A stretch of DNA of 64,000 bases, taken from contig JAFLBB010000026.1 of the NCBI GenBank assembly GCA_017304135.1, positions 1 to 64,000 on the forward strand, written 5' to 3'. Every line of letters starts with the position of its first letter. Positions within the stretch are counted from its first letter, which is position 1. Below, one piece after another: positions 47,563-56,596 of this stretch. Origin of the DNA: Acidobacteriota bacterium (GTDB lineage: Bacteria; Acidobacteriota; Terriglobia; Bryobacterales; Bryobacteraceae). The notes below the pieces were generated by a model, which worked only from the letters and a program-made list of their open reading frames with translations, did no database searches and had not been told where the DNA came from. The position numbers were made by a program, and so were the translations under genes.

Positions 47563-48696
47563 GTGCCCCACCATTCCCTTACATTCGCCTGGAAGCACCC
47601 CGCAGCCGCCGCTTCCTTCCGCACCGGCGTCTCCCTGCACAGCCACACACTCCACTCCGTCGAGAGCCTCACCTTCATTCCCCGCGTGGCCTCGCGCATC
47701 CCGGTCCTCATGAGCGCCATTGACCGTCAGCGCGACAAATACCGCGCCCTCCATGGCCGCGATCTCGATCTCCACAACGCCCACTGGACTCCACCGCTCT
47801 CGGCCCAGCAGGCCTACTCCGTTGAATCCTCCCAGATCGAGGCCCTTGGTCTTGCCCCGCTGGTTTCCCTTTCCGACCACGACAATCTCGACGCCGCCGG
47901 CCGCCTCCACATGGTCGAGGAAACCCGCCACGTTCCCATCTCCGTCGAGTGGACCGTCCCCTTCGACGACAGCTTCTTTCACCTTGGCATTCACAACCTG
48001 CCTCCCGCCCGCGCCCACGCCATGATGGAGGCCATGGCTGAGTACACCGCCTCCGCCACACCTGCGCGCCTTGGCGAAATTCTCGAGTGGATCGCCTGGA
48101 ACGAGGAGGTCCTCGTCGTTTTCAACCACCCTTGCTGGGATGAAAAGGGCGTCGGCGCCGAACGCCACGACCTCCTCAGCCGCCGCTTCCTCCGCGGCTG
48201 CGGCCGCTGGGTCCACGCTCTCGAACTGAATGGCTTGCGCCCCTGGGCCGAAAACCAGCGCGCCATCGCCCTGGCCACTGACTTCGACCGCCCGGTCGTC
48301 TCCGGCGGCGACCGCCATGGCTGCGAACCCAATGCCAACATCAACCTCACCAACGCCGCCACCTTTGGCGAATTCGTCAGCGAAGTGCGCGCCGAGGGCA
48401 TTAGCCACGTCCACTTCCTCCCCCAGTACGCCGACTCCCTGGTCTACCGCCAGATCCAATGCATCGCCGATGTGCTCGGCGATCAGCCCGCTCATTCGCT
48501 CGGCTGGACGAGTTGGAACAGCCGCATCTTTTACCGTCTGCCCTCCGGCGAATTGCAGCCCCTGAGCCGCCTCTGGACTCGCGGCGCCCCCTGGATCGTT
48601 GCTTCCTTCGTCAACCTCATCCGCGCCTCGCAGCAGCGCCACATGCGCAGCGCCCTCAAAGTCTGGCTCACTCCGCAGCGGGAGTTCGCCGGATGA
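47563..48696 (+). CDS. PHP-domain metal-dependent phosphoesterase-like protein
   Basis: A 377-residue protein with PHP metal sites: VSLHSHTLHS (His26, His28, His31), VSLSDHDNLDAAG, VFNHPCWDEKG and SGGDRHGCEPN. Such proteins hydrolyse phosphodiesters or phosphomonoesters with two or three metals. GTG at 47563 is used as it precedes the conserved part; the long upstream frame is antisense-like noise over the glycosyltransferase. It lies between two GT4 genes and ends on the start of the second (ATGA), so it likely acts on a phosphorylated sugar or lipid intermediate. Confidence 0.8.
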   Translation: MPHHSLTFAWKHPAAAASFRTGVSLHSHTLHSVESLTFIPRVASRIPVLMSAIDRQRDKYRALHGRDLDLHNAHWTPPLSAQQAYSVESSQIEALGLAPLVSLSDHDNLDAAGRLHMVEETRHVPISVEWTVPFDDSFFHLGIHNLPPARAHAMMEAMAEYTASATPARLGEILEWIAWNEEVLVVFNHPCWDEKGVGAERHDLLSRRFLRGCGRWVHALELNGLRPWAENQRAIALATDFDRPVVSGGDRHGCEPNANINLTNAATFGEFVSEVRAEGISHVHFLPQYADSLVYRQIQCIADVLGDQPAHSLGWTSWNSRIFYRLPSGELQPLSRLWTRGAPWIVASFVNLIRASQQRHMRSALKVWLTPQREFAG

Positions 48697-49928
48697 TGCA
48701 CCGCCCTCGTATCGCGATCTTCACCGACACCTTCCATGAGGTGAATGGCGTTGCCCTCACCTGCCGCCAGTTTGCCGCCCATGCCGCCGCCAAGGGCGCG
48801 CCCTTCCTGCGCGTCCACCCCGGCGCGCATACCAGGACCTTTCGCGAAGGCGCGCAATCGGTCTGCGAACTGGCTGCTTCGCCGCTCTCGATTCGCTTTG
48901 AAGCCGACCTTTGCTTCGACCTCCGTTTCCTTCGCCATAAAGCCCTCTTGCGGGCTCAGCTCGAACAGTTTCAGCCCGACTGGATTCACGTCACCTCGCC
49001 CGGCCACATCTCCATCCTCGGCGTCATCCTGGCCCACGAACTGGGCATCCCGCTGGCCGCAAGCTGGCACACCAACGTCCATCAGTTTGGCGCCCGGCGT
49101 CTGGCTAACCTCCTCTCCTTCCTCCCCGGAGGCCTGCCCGCGGCCGCCGCCGAACACGCCGAGTTTGCAATCCTCAAGCTGATCACGCGCTACTACCGCA
49201 TTGCCAGACTGCTATTCGCCCCCAACCCCGAGCTCTGCCAGATGCTCACCGCCCGCACAGGCAAACCCGTCCACCCCATGCACCGCGGAGTCGATCTCGA
49301 CCTCTACCGTCCCCGCCCCGAAACACGTTCCCCATCCGGGCCGCTCACCATCGGCTATGTCGGCCGGCTCACGCCGGAGAAGAACCTCCGCCTCCTCGCC
49401 GCCCTCCACTCGGCGCTTGGCCTGCGTGGCATTCCGGTGCGCTTCCTCATCGTGGGGCAGGGCAGTGAAGAAGCATGGCTCCGCGCCAACATCCCCAGCG
49501 CTGAACTCCCAGGTGTCCTCCGCGGCGAGGCCCTCGCCCGCGCCTACGCCTCCATGGACATCTTCGCCTTCCCCTCCCAAACCGACACCTACGGCAATGT
49601 CGTCCAGGAGGCTAAAGCCTGTGGCGTGCCGGTCGTGGTCACCTCGGGCGGCGGACCAAAGTATCTCGTCCAGCACGGCGTCGATGGCCTGATCACCTCC
49701 ACCGATGCCGAGTTCGTCGCGGCCATCATCCTTCTGGCTCAGGATCACAGCCTCCGCTCGCGTCTGGCCCAGGCCGCGTTTTCCGCCGCCCAATCACTCA
49801 GTTGGGGCGCCGTTTTCACCTCGGTCTATCAGGCCTACGCGGGGACCGCTAGCACAGATGCGCACACTGCGTTGCGCCCCTCCCCGGTCCTCACCCATTC
49901 CGGCCGCACGCCACGCGACGCAGCCTAG
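48693..49928 (+). CDS. second GT4-type glycosyltransferase
   Basis: A 411-residue GT-B enzyme of the diacylglycerol-glucosyltransferase/mannosyltransferase-like type. Conserved parts include RIAIFTDTFHEVNGVALTCRQ at the start, SWHTNVHQFGARRL, YVGRLTPEKNLRLLAAL and PSQTDTYGNVVQEAKACGVPVVV. ATG 48693 overlaps the PHP gene stop. Last gene of the operon; its stop overlaps that of the convergent SulP gene at CTAG. A lipid acceptor is likely from the context of the acyltransferase in the same operon. Confidence 0.88.
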   Translation: MMHRPRIAIFTDTFHEVNGVALTCRQFAAHAAAKGAPFLRVHPGAHTRTFREGAQSVCELAASPLSIRFEADLCFDLRFLRHKALLRAQLEQFQPDWIHVTSPGHISILGVILAHELGIPLAASWHTNVHQFGARRLANLLSFLPGGLPAAAAEHAEFAILKLITRYYRIARLLFAPNPELCQMLTARTGKPVHPMHRGVDLDLYRPRPETRSPSGPLTIGYVGRLTPEKNLRLLAALHSALGLRGIPVRFLIVGQGSEEAWLRANIPSAELPGVLRGEALARAYASMDIFAFPSQTDTYGNVVQEAKACGVPVVVTSGGGPKYLVQHGVDGLITSTDAEFVAAIILLAQDHSLRSRLAQAAFSAAQSLSWGAVFTSVYQAYAGTASTDAHTALRPSPVLTHSGRTPRDAA

Positions 49929-51511
49929 TGGCCGCCGCCCGCCGGTTCGCCTTGTGGAATCAAGCTCGAGTTGCTCTCCGTCGGCCGCCCGCCCACCGGC
50001 GTCCGGTAGCGCTCTTCCAGGTCATCCCACTCCACCACCAGCGATGAGCCCAGCTCCTCGTGCTGCTTCCGCCAGTTGTGAATCAGCTCCAAACAGGCAT
50101 GATCGATGTAGTTCAGCTTGTCAAAATGCAGGTGCACGCGCTGGCCCGAAGGCACCGAGTCCAGCTCCTTGGCCAGCTTCGGCAGCGCCACGAACGTCGC
50201 CGCCCCCTCCAGGTAGAGATCCAGGCGCCGGTCGGCTTCGCAAGCCACACAGCGCACCGAGAGATGCGTGAAGGTGTAGAGCAGCTTGCCCACCGCCAGC
50301 ACCACGCCCAATACCACGCCTGTCAGCAGATCGGTCACCACAATGCCCAGCAACGTCACGATGTAGACCGCCACTTCGGCCCTGCCGAAGCGCGCCAGAA
50401 TCCGCACCCGGGCCGGGTTGAATAGCTTGAAACCGGTGTACACCAGAATCGCCGCCAGCCCCGATGTGGGAATCAGCCGCAGCACGTTCGGCAGCGCCAC
50501 GATGGTGAGCAGCAGCCAGAACCCATGTAGTATTGCCGACCATTTCGTCGTCGCACCCGAATTCACATTCGCGCTGGAACGCACGATCACGCCCGTCATC
50601 GGCAAGGCGCCCACGAACCCGCACAGCATGTTGCCCACCCCCTGCGCCGCCAGTTCCCGGTCGTAATCGGCGCGCGGCCCCTTGTGCATCTGGTCCACCG
50701 CCGCCGTCGAAAGCAGCGTCTCGGCGCTGGCGATAAAAGCTAGCGCCGCCGCCACCCCCAGCATCTCCTTCGAGAGCATCTTCCCTAGCGTCTCCGCCGT
50801 CGGGTACAGAAAGGAGTCCACCAGCGCGTCCGGCACCTTCACATAGCTGATGTCCAGCTTCAGGAACATCGCGATCCCCGACACCAGCAGAATCGCCAGC
50901 AGCGGCCCCGGCACATTGGCCAGCTTCGACGGCCGGAACTTCTCCCACACCACCATCGTCACGATCGTGATCACCCCGACCATCGCCGCAATGTGGTGGC
51001 TCGTCCCATCCAGCGGGAAGATCCCCTTATATACCGACTCTGGAATCGACATCAGGTTGGCCAGCCCCGTCCCGCGCGGCTTATCGTCCACCATAATGTG
51101 AAACTGCGAGGCGAAGATCAGCACCCCGATGCCCGCCAGCATGCCGTGAATCACCGAAGGCGAAATGGCCCGGAACCACTGCCCCGTCTTGAACAGCCCC
51201 GCCGCCAACTGCATCACACCGGCCACCAGCACCACCGTGCCCAGCATCGGCAACCCGTAGTTTTGCACCAGCTCCCACACCAGCACCGTCAGGCCCGCCG
51301 CCGGACCGCTCACCTGCAGCGGCGCTCCGCCGATCAGCCCCACCAGTATGCCGCCCACAATCCCCGCCACAAGCCCCGCCGCCGGTGGTACGCCCGAAGC
51401 GATGGCCACACCCATACAAAGCGGCAAGGCCACCAAGAACACCACCACCGAAGCCAGCAGGTCCTTCCCTGGCGGAAGCGCCACTCCGCGCGCTTGATTC
51501 GTTGTATTCAT
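49925..51511 (-). CDS. SulP-family anion transporter (probable bicarbonate)
   Basis: A 528-residue inner-membrane transporter with 10-14 helices and a C-terminal STAS-like domain (about residues 410-510). Signatures include LPLCMGVAIASGVPPAAGLVAGIVGG near the start, then AETLLSTAAVDQMHKGPRADYDRELAAQG and ALPMTGVIVRSSANVNSGA. ATG at 51509-51511 follows GAGGAG 7 bases upstream; the five extra codons of the open frame are not used. It lies 11 bases after the carbonic anhydrase gene, and this pairing suggests bicarbonate rather than sulfate as substrate. Confidence 0.9.
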   Translation of the reverse strand: MNTTNQARGVALPPGKDLLASVVVFLVALPLCMGVAIASGVPPAAGLVAGIVGGILVGLIGGAPLQVSGPAAGLTVLVWELVQNYGLPMLGTVVLVAGVMQLAAGLFKTGQWFRAISPSVIHGMLAGIGVLIFASQFHIMVDDKPRGTGLANLMSIPESVYKGIFPLDGTSHHIAAMVGVITIVTMVVWEKFRPSKLANVPGPLLAILLVSGIAMFLKLDISYVKVPDALVDSFLYPTAETLGKMLSKEMLGVAAALAFIASAETLLSTAAVDQMHKGPRADYDRELAAQGVGNMLCGFVGALPMTGVIVRSSANVNSGATTKWSAILHGFWLLLTIVALPNVLRLIPTSGLAAILVYTGFKLFNPARVRILARFGRAEVAVYIVTLLGIVVTDLLTGVVLGVVLAVGKLLYTFTHLSVRCVACEADRRLDLYLEGAATFVALPKLAKELDSVPSGQRVHLHFDKLNYIDHACLELIHNWRKQHEELGSSLVVEWDDLEERYRTPVGGRPTESNSSLIPQGEPAGGGH

Positions 51512-51522
51512 GTCCAGTCTCC

Positions 51523-52200
51523 TCAATCGGCAAATGCCGCGTTCCCCGCCGTGCGCATCCGCGGCAGCATCTGCGCCGGCATGCCCGGCTGCAACGGCCG
51601 GAACTCGTTCCGCCCCGCGTCGTAGGCGAATACGTGCCCCGTACCGATCTCATACACCCAGCCATACAGGCTCACCGCCCCCGCCAGCAGCCGCGAGGCC
51701 ACCGATGGATGCGTGTGCAGGTTCACCATCTGCTCCATCACGTTCTCTTCCACCAGCCGCCGCAGCCGGATCTCTTCTTCCTCGTGCCCGAACCGGTCCT
51801 GCACGATCCGCCTCGCGCAGCTCGCATGCCGCAGCCAGTTGCGCACCGCCGGAAGCTCGCCCGCCAGCTCCGGCTTCAACACCGCCCGCATCGCCCCGCA
51901 ATCGGTGTGCCCGCACACGATGATGTGCTTCAACTCCAGCACCGACATGGCGTACTCAATCGTCGCCGCTTCGGCCCCCATCGCCGTCGTGTAGGCAGGC
52001 ACCATATTGCCGGCGTTGCGCAGCATGAAGACCTCGCCCGGCCGCGTCTGCAGAATGTGGCTCGGATCCACCCGCGCATCGGCGCAAGTGATCATCATCG
52101 CCCGCGGCTCGTGGTGGTGCGCCAGGTGCGCGAACAAATCCCGCTCATGCGGAAACACATCCGACTGAAAATGTTCGAATCCCCGAAGTATCTTGTCCAT
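51523..52200 (-). CDS. beta-class carbonic anhydrase
   Basis: A 225-residue zinc enzyme interconverting CO2 and bicarbonate. Zinc ligands are Cys39 (CADARVDPS, with Asp41-Arg43 dyad), His98 and Cys101 (CGHTDCGAM). ATG at 52198-52200 follows AGAAAGAG; an upstream frame extension lacks a start signal. Paired with the SulP transporter in one transcript, it would hydrate CO2 or supply it from imported bicarbonate for carboxylation reactions. The preceding gene on the same strand ends 174 bases away. Confidence 0.94.
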   Translation of the reverse strand: MDKILRGFEHFQSDVFPHERDLFAHLAHHHEPRAMMITCADARVDPSHILQTRPGEVFMLRNAGNMVPAYTTAMGAEAATIEYAMSVLELKHIIVCGHTDCGAMRAVLKPELAGELPAVRNWLRHASCARRIVQDRFGHEEEEIRLRRLVEENVMEQMVNLHTHPSVASRLLAGAVSLYGWVYEIGTGHVFAYDAGRNEFRPLQPGMPAQMLPRMRTAGNAAFAD

Positions 52201-52374
52201 GGCTCTTTCTCGCTCGAACGTTCCCTTGGTTGCTTTGCCGCCCGCGCCTGCCGGCTTGCTCGCGGCCGCTGCGCACTTGCGCACCGGCAACAGGGCCGAA
52301 CCTCGGCGCTATTCGGACCCGTCGCTCGCGGCGACATCCGGAGGCGGTGTTCTTCTGTGGAAAAAAAGGGGGAA

Positions 52375-52749
52375 CTAGGAGAGGAGGGAAGGCGGGGCGC
52401 GTCCGGGCGGCGTCAGGTGGACGCCTGACGTCCGCTTGCGCACGGGTCGCGGCGAGGTTTCGCACGCCCTCATGGCGGGCACGCCCAAGTACACGAAGGC
52501 CGCGATCAGCCCAACCGTGTCATCCGCTTGCCCGTCATGGCCCTGCTCGCGCGGAACCAAGGTGTGCGGTGTTTCTTCGTGGTGGTGGTCGCCCTCCAGG
52601 CGCACACCACCGGATCGGGCTGGGCGTTGAACCCGGTTTCGATTTGACGACGGAGACTGGCTACGAACCGCGGACGCAGGTGTCCTCACCGCTAGCAGGC
52701 ATGCCAGCAGCGGCAGGAGACTGACCCAGAGCCGCGTCCTTCTTCGCAT
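52375..52749 (-). CDS. small secreted His-rich protein after arsR
   Basis: A 124-residue protein with a plausible signal peptide (MRRRTRLWVSLLPLLACLLAVRTPASA). The mature part has a His-rich cluster (GDHHHEETPH, then EQGHDGQ) that could bind metal, and a Pro/Arg-rich tail. Its ATG directly follows the arsR stop (TGATG overlap), which is the main reason to accept it. No family is recognised. After the stop on the minus strand comes a T-rich run, and a 7-base stem (CGTCAGG/CCTGACG) lies in the last codons at 52411-52430. Confidence 0.5.
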   Translation of the reverse strand: MRRRTRLWVSLLPLLACLLAVRTPASAVRSQSPSSNRNRVQRPARSGGVRLEGDHHHEETPHTLVPREQGHDGQADDTVGLIAAFVYLGVPAMRACETSPRPVRKRTSGVHLTPPGRAPPSLLS

Positions 52750-53141
52750 CAATCATCAGTTGGCTCCAATCGAACCGGAACCGCGCCGCCCGTCGGAGAC
52801 CAGATCACTCGGGCCTGCTCCACAGCCGCACGAATCTCGTGCTCCTGTGTCAGGTCCCGCTCTATGAAGTCTAATCCACCCCGCACCCACTCCGCCAGCT
52901 TCGCCTGCGTCAGCCTGTAGAACACATGCCGGCCCTCACGGCGCTCGGCGACGATCCGGTGCGCCCGCAACACCGCCAGGTGTTGAGAAACGCTAGAATG
53001 ACTGATACCCAGGGCCTTCTGCAGCCCGTTGACATCCACCTCACCTTCGCGCAGCTCTTCCACCAGCCGCACACGGTGCGGATTGGCAAGCACTGCGAAC
53101 AGCGACGATAGCTCTCGACTGACGGTGACCCTGGCCGGCAA
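52749..53141 (-). CDS. ArsR-family transcriptional regulator
   Basis: A 130-residue winged-helix regulator. The recognition region is LQKALGISHSSVSQHLAVLRAHRIVAERREGRHVFYRL. There is no cysteine in the whole protein, so the classic thiol metal sites of ArsR/CadC are absent; a His/Asp site or a non-metal signal is likely. The start is TTG at 53139-53141 with GGAGGT 8 bases upstream. It precedes the His-rich protein, carbonic anhydrase and SulP genes on the same strand and may control them. A peptidase-like pseudogene diverges 30 bases away. Confidence 0.85.
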   Translation of the reverse strand: MPARVTVSRELSSLFAVLANPHRVRLVEELREGEVDVNGLQKALGISHSSVSQHLAVLRAHRIVAERREGRHVFYRLTQAKLAEWVRGGLDFIERDLTQEHEIRAAVEQARVIWSPTGGAVPVRLEPTDD

Positions 53142-53171
53142 GTGGTTCGACCTCCAACATCATAGGTTCGC

Positions 53172-54424
53172 ATGTTTGAATCTGAGGATGCAATCCTCAG
53201 CCTCCCTTCGCACTCTCCTGAATCCTCTCTGCCTCCTGACGCACTCGCCCACCGCTTTGCGCAATTCCAGCGAGAGAGACTGCAAACCATGGGCTTCGGT
53301 TGGATGACCGCCGGCGAATGCGCCGGTTCCTGGAACGACCTGATCGGCAAGCAGACCGAAAAAATTCAAAAATTGTCGGAGTCGAAAGGCTACGGCGCCG
53401 ACACCACGGTTGGCTTCTGCCTCTTCTGGGGCACCAACAGCCTTCAGACGGCGAGCGATATCCTGCTCATCGACAATCTCAAACTGGGCAGCGGCTCGGG
53501 CAGCGCCTCCGCCGGCGGTTCCCAATGGGGTTATCTCGCCGACGTCGGCCGGTTCACCGCCTTCATTCCGCTCTGTAAAGCCCCCCGGCGCCATGGGGAA
53601 AGCCATACAGGGCGGCGCTAAAACGGAGCAAACGGTCCTGCAATCCGTGCAAGCCGCCGGCAAGTCCAGCCAGTCCGGCGCGAAGCTGGCTGCCGAGGGC
53701 GAACACCTGGCCATGAGCGGCAAGGACTGCCTGCTGCAGGTGTTCAAGCTGCAGGACCCCGCTTCGCAACATGGCATCTGCTGGGCTGTGGCCATCGCCC
53801 AGGCGCTCCGCCACACAGGGCGCTATTGGGCCCGCGTCGAGGACATCGCCAAAATGCTCCAGGTCGGAAAAGGCGCAGCCATGTTTGACGATCTGCAGAA
53901 AATCTCCATCACCACGCTCAAACAGCTCAAGACCATCCTCGACGGATTCAAGGTCAAATGCGTCTTTCAGGAACTGGACGCTTTTCGCGCCCTCGGCTAC
54001 AACACCAAGCAGATGCTCGAAGCCGCCACACCGCGCTGAGCCAGGCCCGCGGCGTTCTGCTCTTCGGCGTGCGCTGGGTCACGAAGACGGGCGAAGAAGT
54101 CGGCCATGTGCTCTACGCCTTCCGCGACAAACAGGGCATCCTGCAGATCGCCGACCGCTCAGGCAGGGTGGTCAGCGGTTTCAGCAAATTGGAAGACATC
54201 TACGGTGGCATCTCCCACGCCTCCATGTCCACCGTCGATGCCGCCATGTTCATTCACGAAGCGGCCATCCCGCAGGTCACCAAGGAGGCGTTGAAGAACA
54301 TGGGCCCCCTCGGCTGTCTCATGATCCCCATCGTCCTCACGCCCGCCTTATCCCCATCGTCCTCACGCCGGCCTTCCTGAATGCCAAACAGAAGGCCGCC
54401 CAGTCCAACGGCAAACAGGGCTGA
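53172..54424 (+). pseudogene. frame-broken papain-like cysteine peptidase gene
   Basis: One original frame of about 415 codons now runs through three frames. It reads from ATG 53172 to the C6 run at 53581-53586, shifts there to the frame of KAIQGGAKTEQTVL, shifts again near 54025-54040 to the frame of ALSQARGVLLFGVRW, and is broken finally by a 26-base tandem duplication at 54324-54375, which replaces the C-terminus FLNAKQKAAQSNGKQG with a short wrong tail. Peptidase features survive in separate frames: the nucleophile region QHGICWAVAIAQALR, the histidine region GEEVGHVLYAFRDKQG and IADRSG. Assembly error could explain the C-run shift, but not easily the duplication. Confidence 0.75.
54324..54375. 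repeat. 26-base tandem duplication
   Basis: ATCCCCATCGTCCTCACGCC occurs at 54324-54343 and again at 54350-54369. The full unit is 26 bases with one mismatch. As 26 is not a multiple of three it shifts the reading frame of the peptidase gene near its end. Confidence 0.9.
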
Positions 54425-54434
54425 CGCCCCGGCC

Positions 54435-56486
54435 CTACAGCCTCGCTGGCGCCTTCACCACCCGTCCCTCTCTGATCACCAGCGTCACCCTTTCTGTCGC
54501 CCGGATGTCCTGCAGCGGATTGCCCGGCATGGCCACGATATCGGCCAGCTTGCCCGCCTGCAGCGTCCCCAGCCGGTCGCTCAGCCCCAACAATTCCGCC
54601 GCCCCGCTTGTCGCCGATTTCAGCGCGTCGATCGGCTTCAGCCCGCGCCCCGCCATCAGCCGGAACTCCTCGGCGTTCCTCCCATGCTGCGACACGCCCG
54701 AGTCCGTGCCAAACGCGATCTTCACCCCCATCCGGATCGCCTTGCTCACCGTCACATCCAGCGCATCCATCGCCAGCCGCGCCTTGCGCTCCGTGCGCGG
54801 ATCCATCCGCCCGCCCTTGGCCAACTGCTCGCGGATGCTCTCCACCGCCATCAGTGTCGGCACCAGGTAGGTCCCCTTATCCACCATCATCCGCAGCGCC
54901 TCGTCATCGAGAAACGACCCATGCTCGATCGAATCGATCCCCGCCCGGATCGCCCGCTTCGCCGCCTCGGCCCCATGAGAATGCGCCGCCGCCTTCTTGC
55001 GCTTCGAGTGCGCCTCATCCACCAGCGCGTTCAACTCCTCTTGCGTCAACTGCGGTGAATCGACGTCATCGTTTAACGACAGCACTCCGCCCGACGCCGT
55101 CACCTTAATCACATCCGCGCCAAACTTCACCGCCCACCGCACCGCATTGCGCATCCCATCCGGACCACTGGCCACGTTCGGCATCATCGCGTCCGGATGC
55201 AGGAATCCGAACCGGTAGCCGTTTGTGCCATCGCAGTGCCCACCCAGCGTGCAGATGCTCCGCACGGCCACCAGCATCCGCGGCCCTTCCGTGTAGCCCT
55301 TGTTGATCGCGTTGCGCAGCCCGACATCAATAAAGTCCGCCCCGCCCAAATCGCGCACCGTTGTGAAGCCCGCCATCAGCGTCTTCCTCGCATAGGTGGC
55401 CGCAATCAGCGCCCGCTCGGCCGCCGACTCCTCTAATTGCCGGATGCGGTCGTCACGAGAGTCGGCCGAGCGCTCAAATCGCATGTGCGTGTGCGAGTCC
55501 ATGAACCCCGGCGACAACGTCGCGTCCCCCAGGTCGATCACCTTCGACCCCGCCGGAATCGCCGACTGTGGCCCCACGCTTTCAATCCGCGCGCCGTTCA
55601 CCACCACCACGCCAGGAGTCTGCAGCGTCTCCGAACGCCCGTCAAATAGCCGCGCCGCCTTCAACACCGTCACGCCCTGTGCCTGCGCCGGCGCCGCGCT
55701 CAACACCAGCGCCGTCATCACCACAGGCAGATAACGCCGGATGCCAAAGTCGTAAACCACCGCCCCCACCACACCGCCAATCAGCGGCCCGATCAGCGGC
55801 ACCCAGAACACGCCCGTGCCATCCGTCAGCCCGTTGTTGCGGAAGCCCGCCGCCACCGTGAACAGCCGCGGCCCCAGGTCGCGCGCCGGGTTGATCGCAT
55901 AGCCATGCAGCGACCCCCAGCTCATCCCGATCGCCACCACCACCAGACCCACCGCAAACGGCGTGAACCAGCCCACAGGCTGGTTCTTCTCATCCGTAAT
56001 CGCCAGCACCAGCAGCACCAACAGCGCCGTGCCGATGATCTGATCGATCCATCCTGACGCCGGCGTCGCCGGAAACGTCGGAAAGGTGCAAAAGATGCCC
56101 GCCGTCTTCTCCAGCGCCGGATCGAACTTCAGGAACGCCGCGTGGTAGCCCAGAAACACGACCGCCGCACCGGCAAACGCCCCCGCCGTCTGCGCCAGCG
56201 AATACGGCAACACCTTGCCCCAAGGGAACCCGCGCCGCACCGCCAGCGCCACCGTCACCGCCGGATTCAAATGCGCCCCCGTCACCTTCCCAGCCACGAA
56301 GATGCCCATCGTCACCCCAAGCCCCCAGGCAAAGTTGATGTTCGTGAACCCTCCGTTCACGATCTCGCCCGGCGTCCCCGTGCCGAACAACACAACCGAG
56401 GCCACCACCCCCGCGCCAAACATCAGCAACACCATCGTGCCGAGAAACTCGGCCATCAATTCCCCTGCCATTCCCGCTTTTTGCAT
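54435..56486 (-). CDS. aquaglyceroporin fused to a secreted-type amidohydrolase
   Basis: A 683-residue single frame. Residues 1-250 form a MIP channel with both NPA boxes (AHLNPAVTV at 72-80, INPARDLGPRLF with Asp203 typical of glycerol channels). Residues about 252-268 (YLPVVMTALVLSAAPAQA) look like the signal peptide of a separate protein. Residues 270-683 are an imidazolonepropionase/Xaa-Pro-dipeptidase-like amidohydrolase: MDSHTHMRF (His332, His334), AAHSHGAEAA, SIEHGSF and GTDSG. A seventh helix would place the enzyme outside the membrane. Separate translation from ATG 55716-55718 is possible but no ribosome site is there. TACACT lies 10 bases before the ATG. Confidence 0.8.
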   Translation of the reverse strand: MQKAGMAGELMAEFLGTMVLLMFGAGVVASVVLFGTGTPGEIVNGGFTNINFAWGLGVTMGIFVAGKVTGAHLNPAVTVALAVRRGFPWGKVLPYSLAQTAGAFAGAAVVFLGYHAAFLKFDPALEKTAGIFCTFPTFPATPASGWIDQIIGTALLVLLVLAITDEKNQPVGWFTPFAVGLVVVAIGMSWGSLHGYAINPARDLGPRLFTVAAGFRNNGLTDGTGVFWVPLIGPLIGGVVGAVVYDFGIRRYLPVVMTALVLSAAPAQAQGVTVLKAARLFDGRSETLQTPGVVVVNGARIESVGPQSAIPAGSKVIDLGDATLSPGFMDSHTHMRFERSADSRDDRIRQLEESAAERALIAATYARKTLMAGFTTVRDLGGADFIDVGLRNAINKGYTEGPRMLVAVRSICTLGGHCDGTNGYRFGFLHPDAMMPNVASGPDGMRNAVRWAVKFGADVIKVTASGGVLSLNDDVDSPQLTQEELNALVDEAHSKRKKAAAHSHGAEAAKRAIRAGIDSIEHGSFLDDEALRMMVDKGTYLVPTLMAVESIREQLAKGGRMDPRTERKARLAMDALDVTVSKAIRMGVKIAFGTDSGVSQHGRNAEEFRLMAGRGLKPIDALKSATSGAAELLGLSDRLGTLQAGKLADIVAMPGNPLQDIRATERVTLVIREGRVVKAPARL

Positions 56487-56596
56487 ACGGTAGGCGAGTG
56501 TACCAGACTACGCAGCCTTGATTGCGGATCGCCCCTCGCTCGGCTACACTCACGAGGTCCCGCCAGACGGGACTCCGACCTCGAAAGGACCCAGCC

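Noticed and set aside
51512-51526. Upstream start for the SulP transporter
   Set aside because: ATG at 51509-51511 has GAGGAG 7 bases upstream; the extra codons fall on the ribosome site and the end of the carbonic anhydrase gene.
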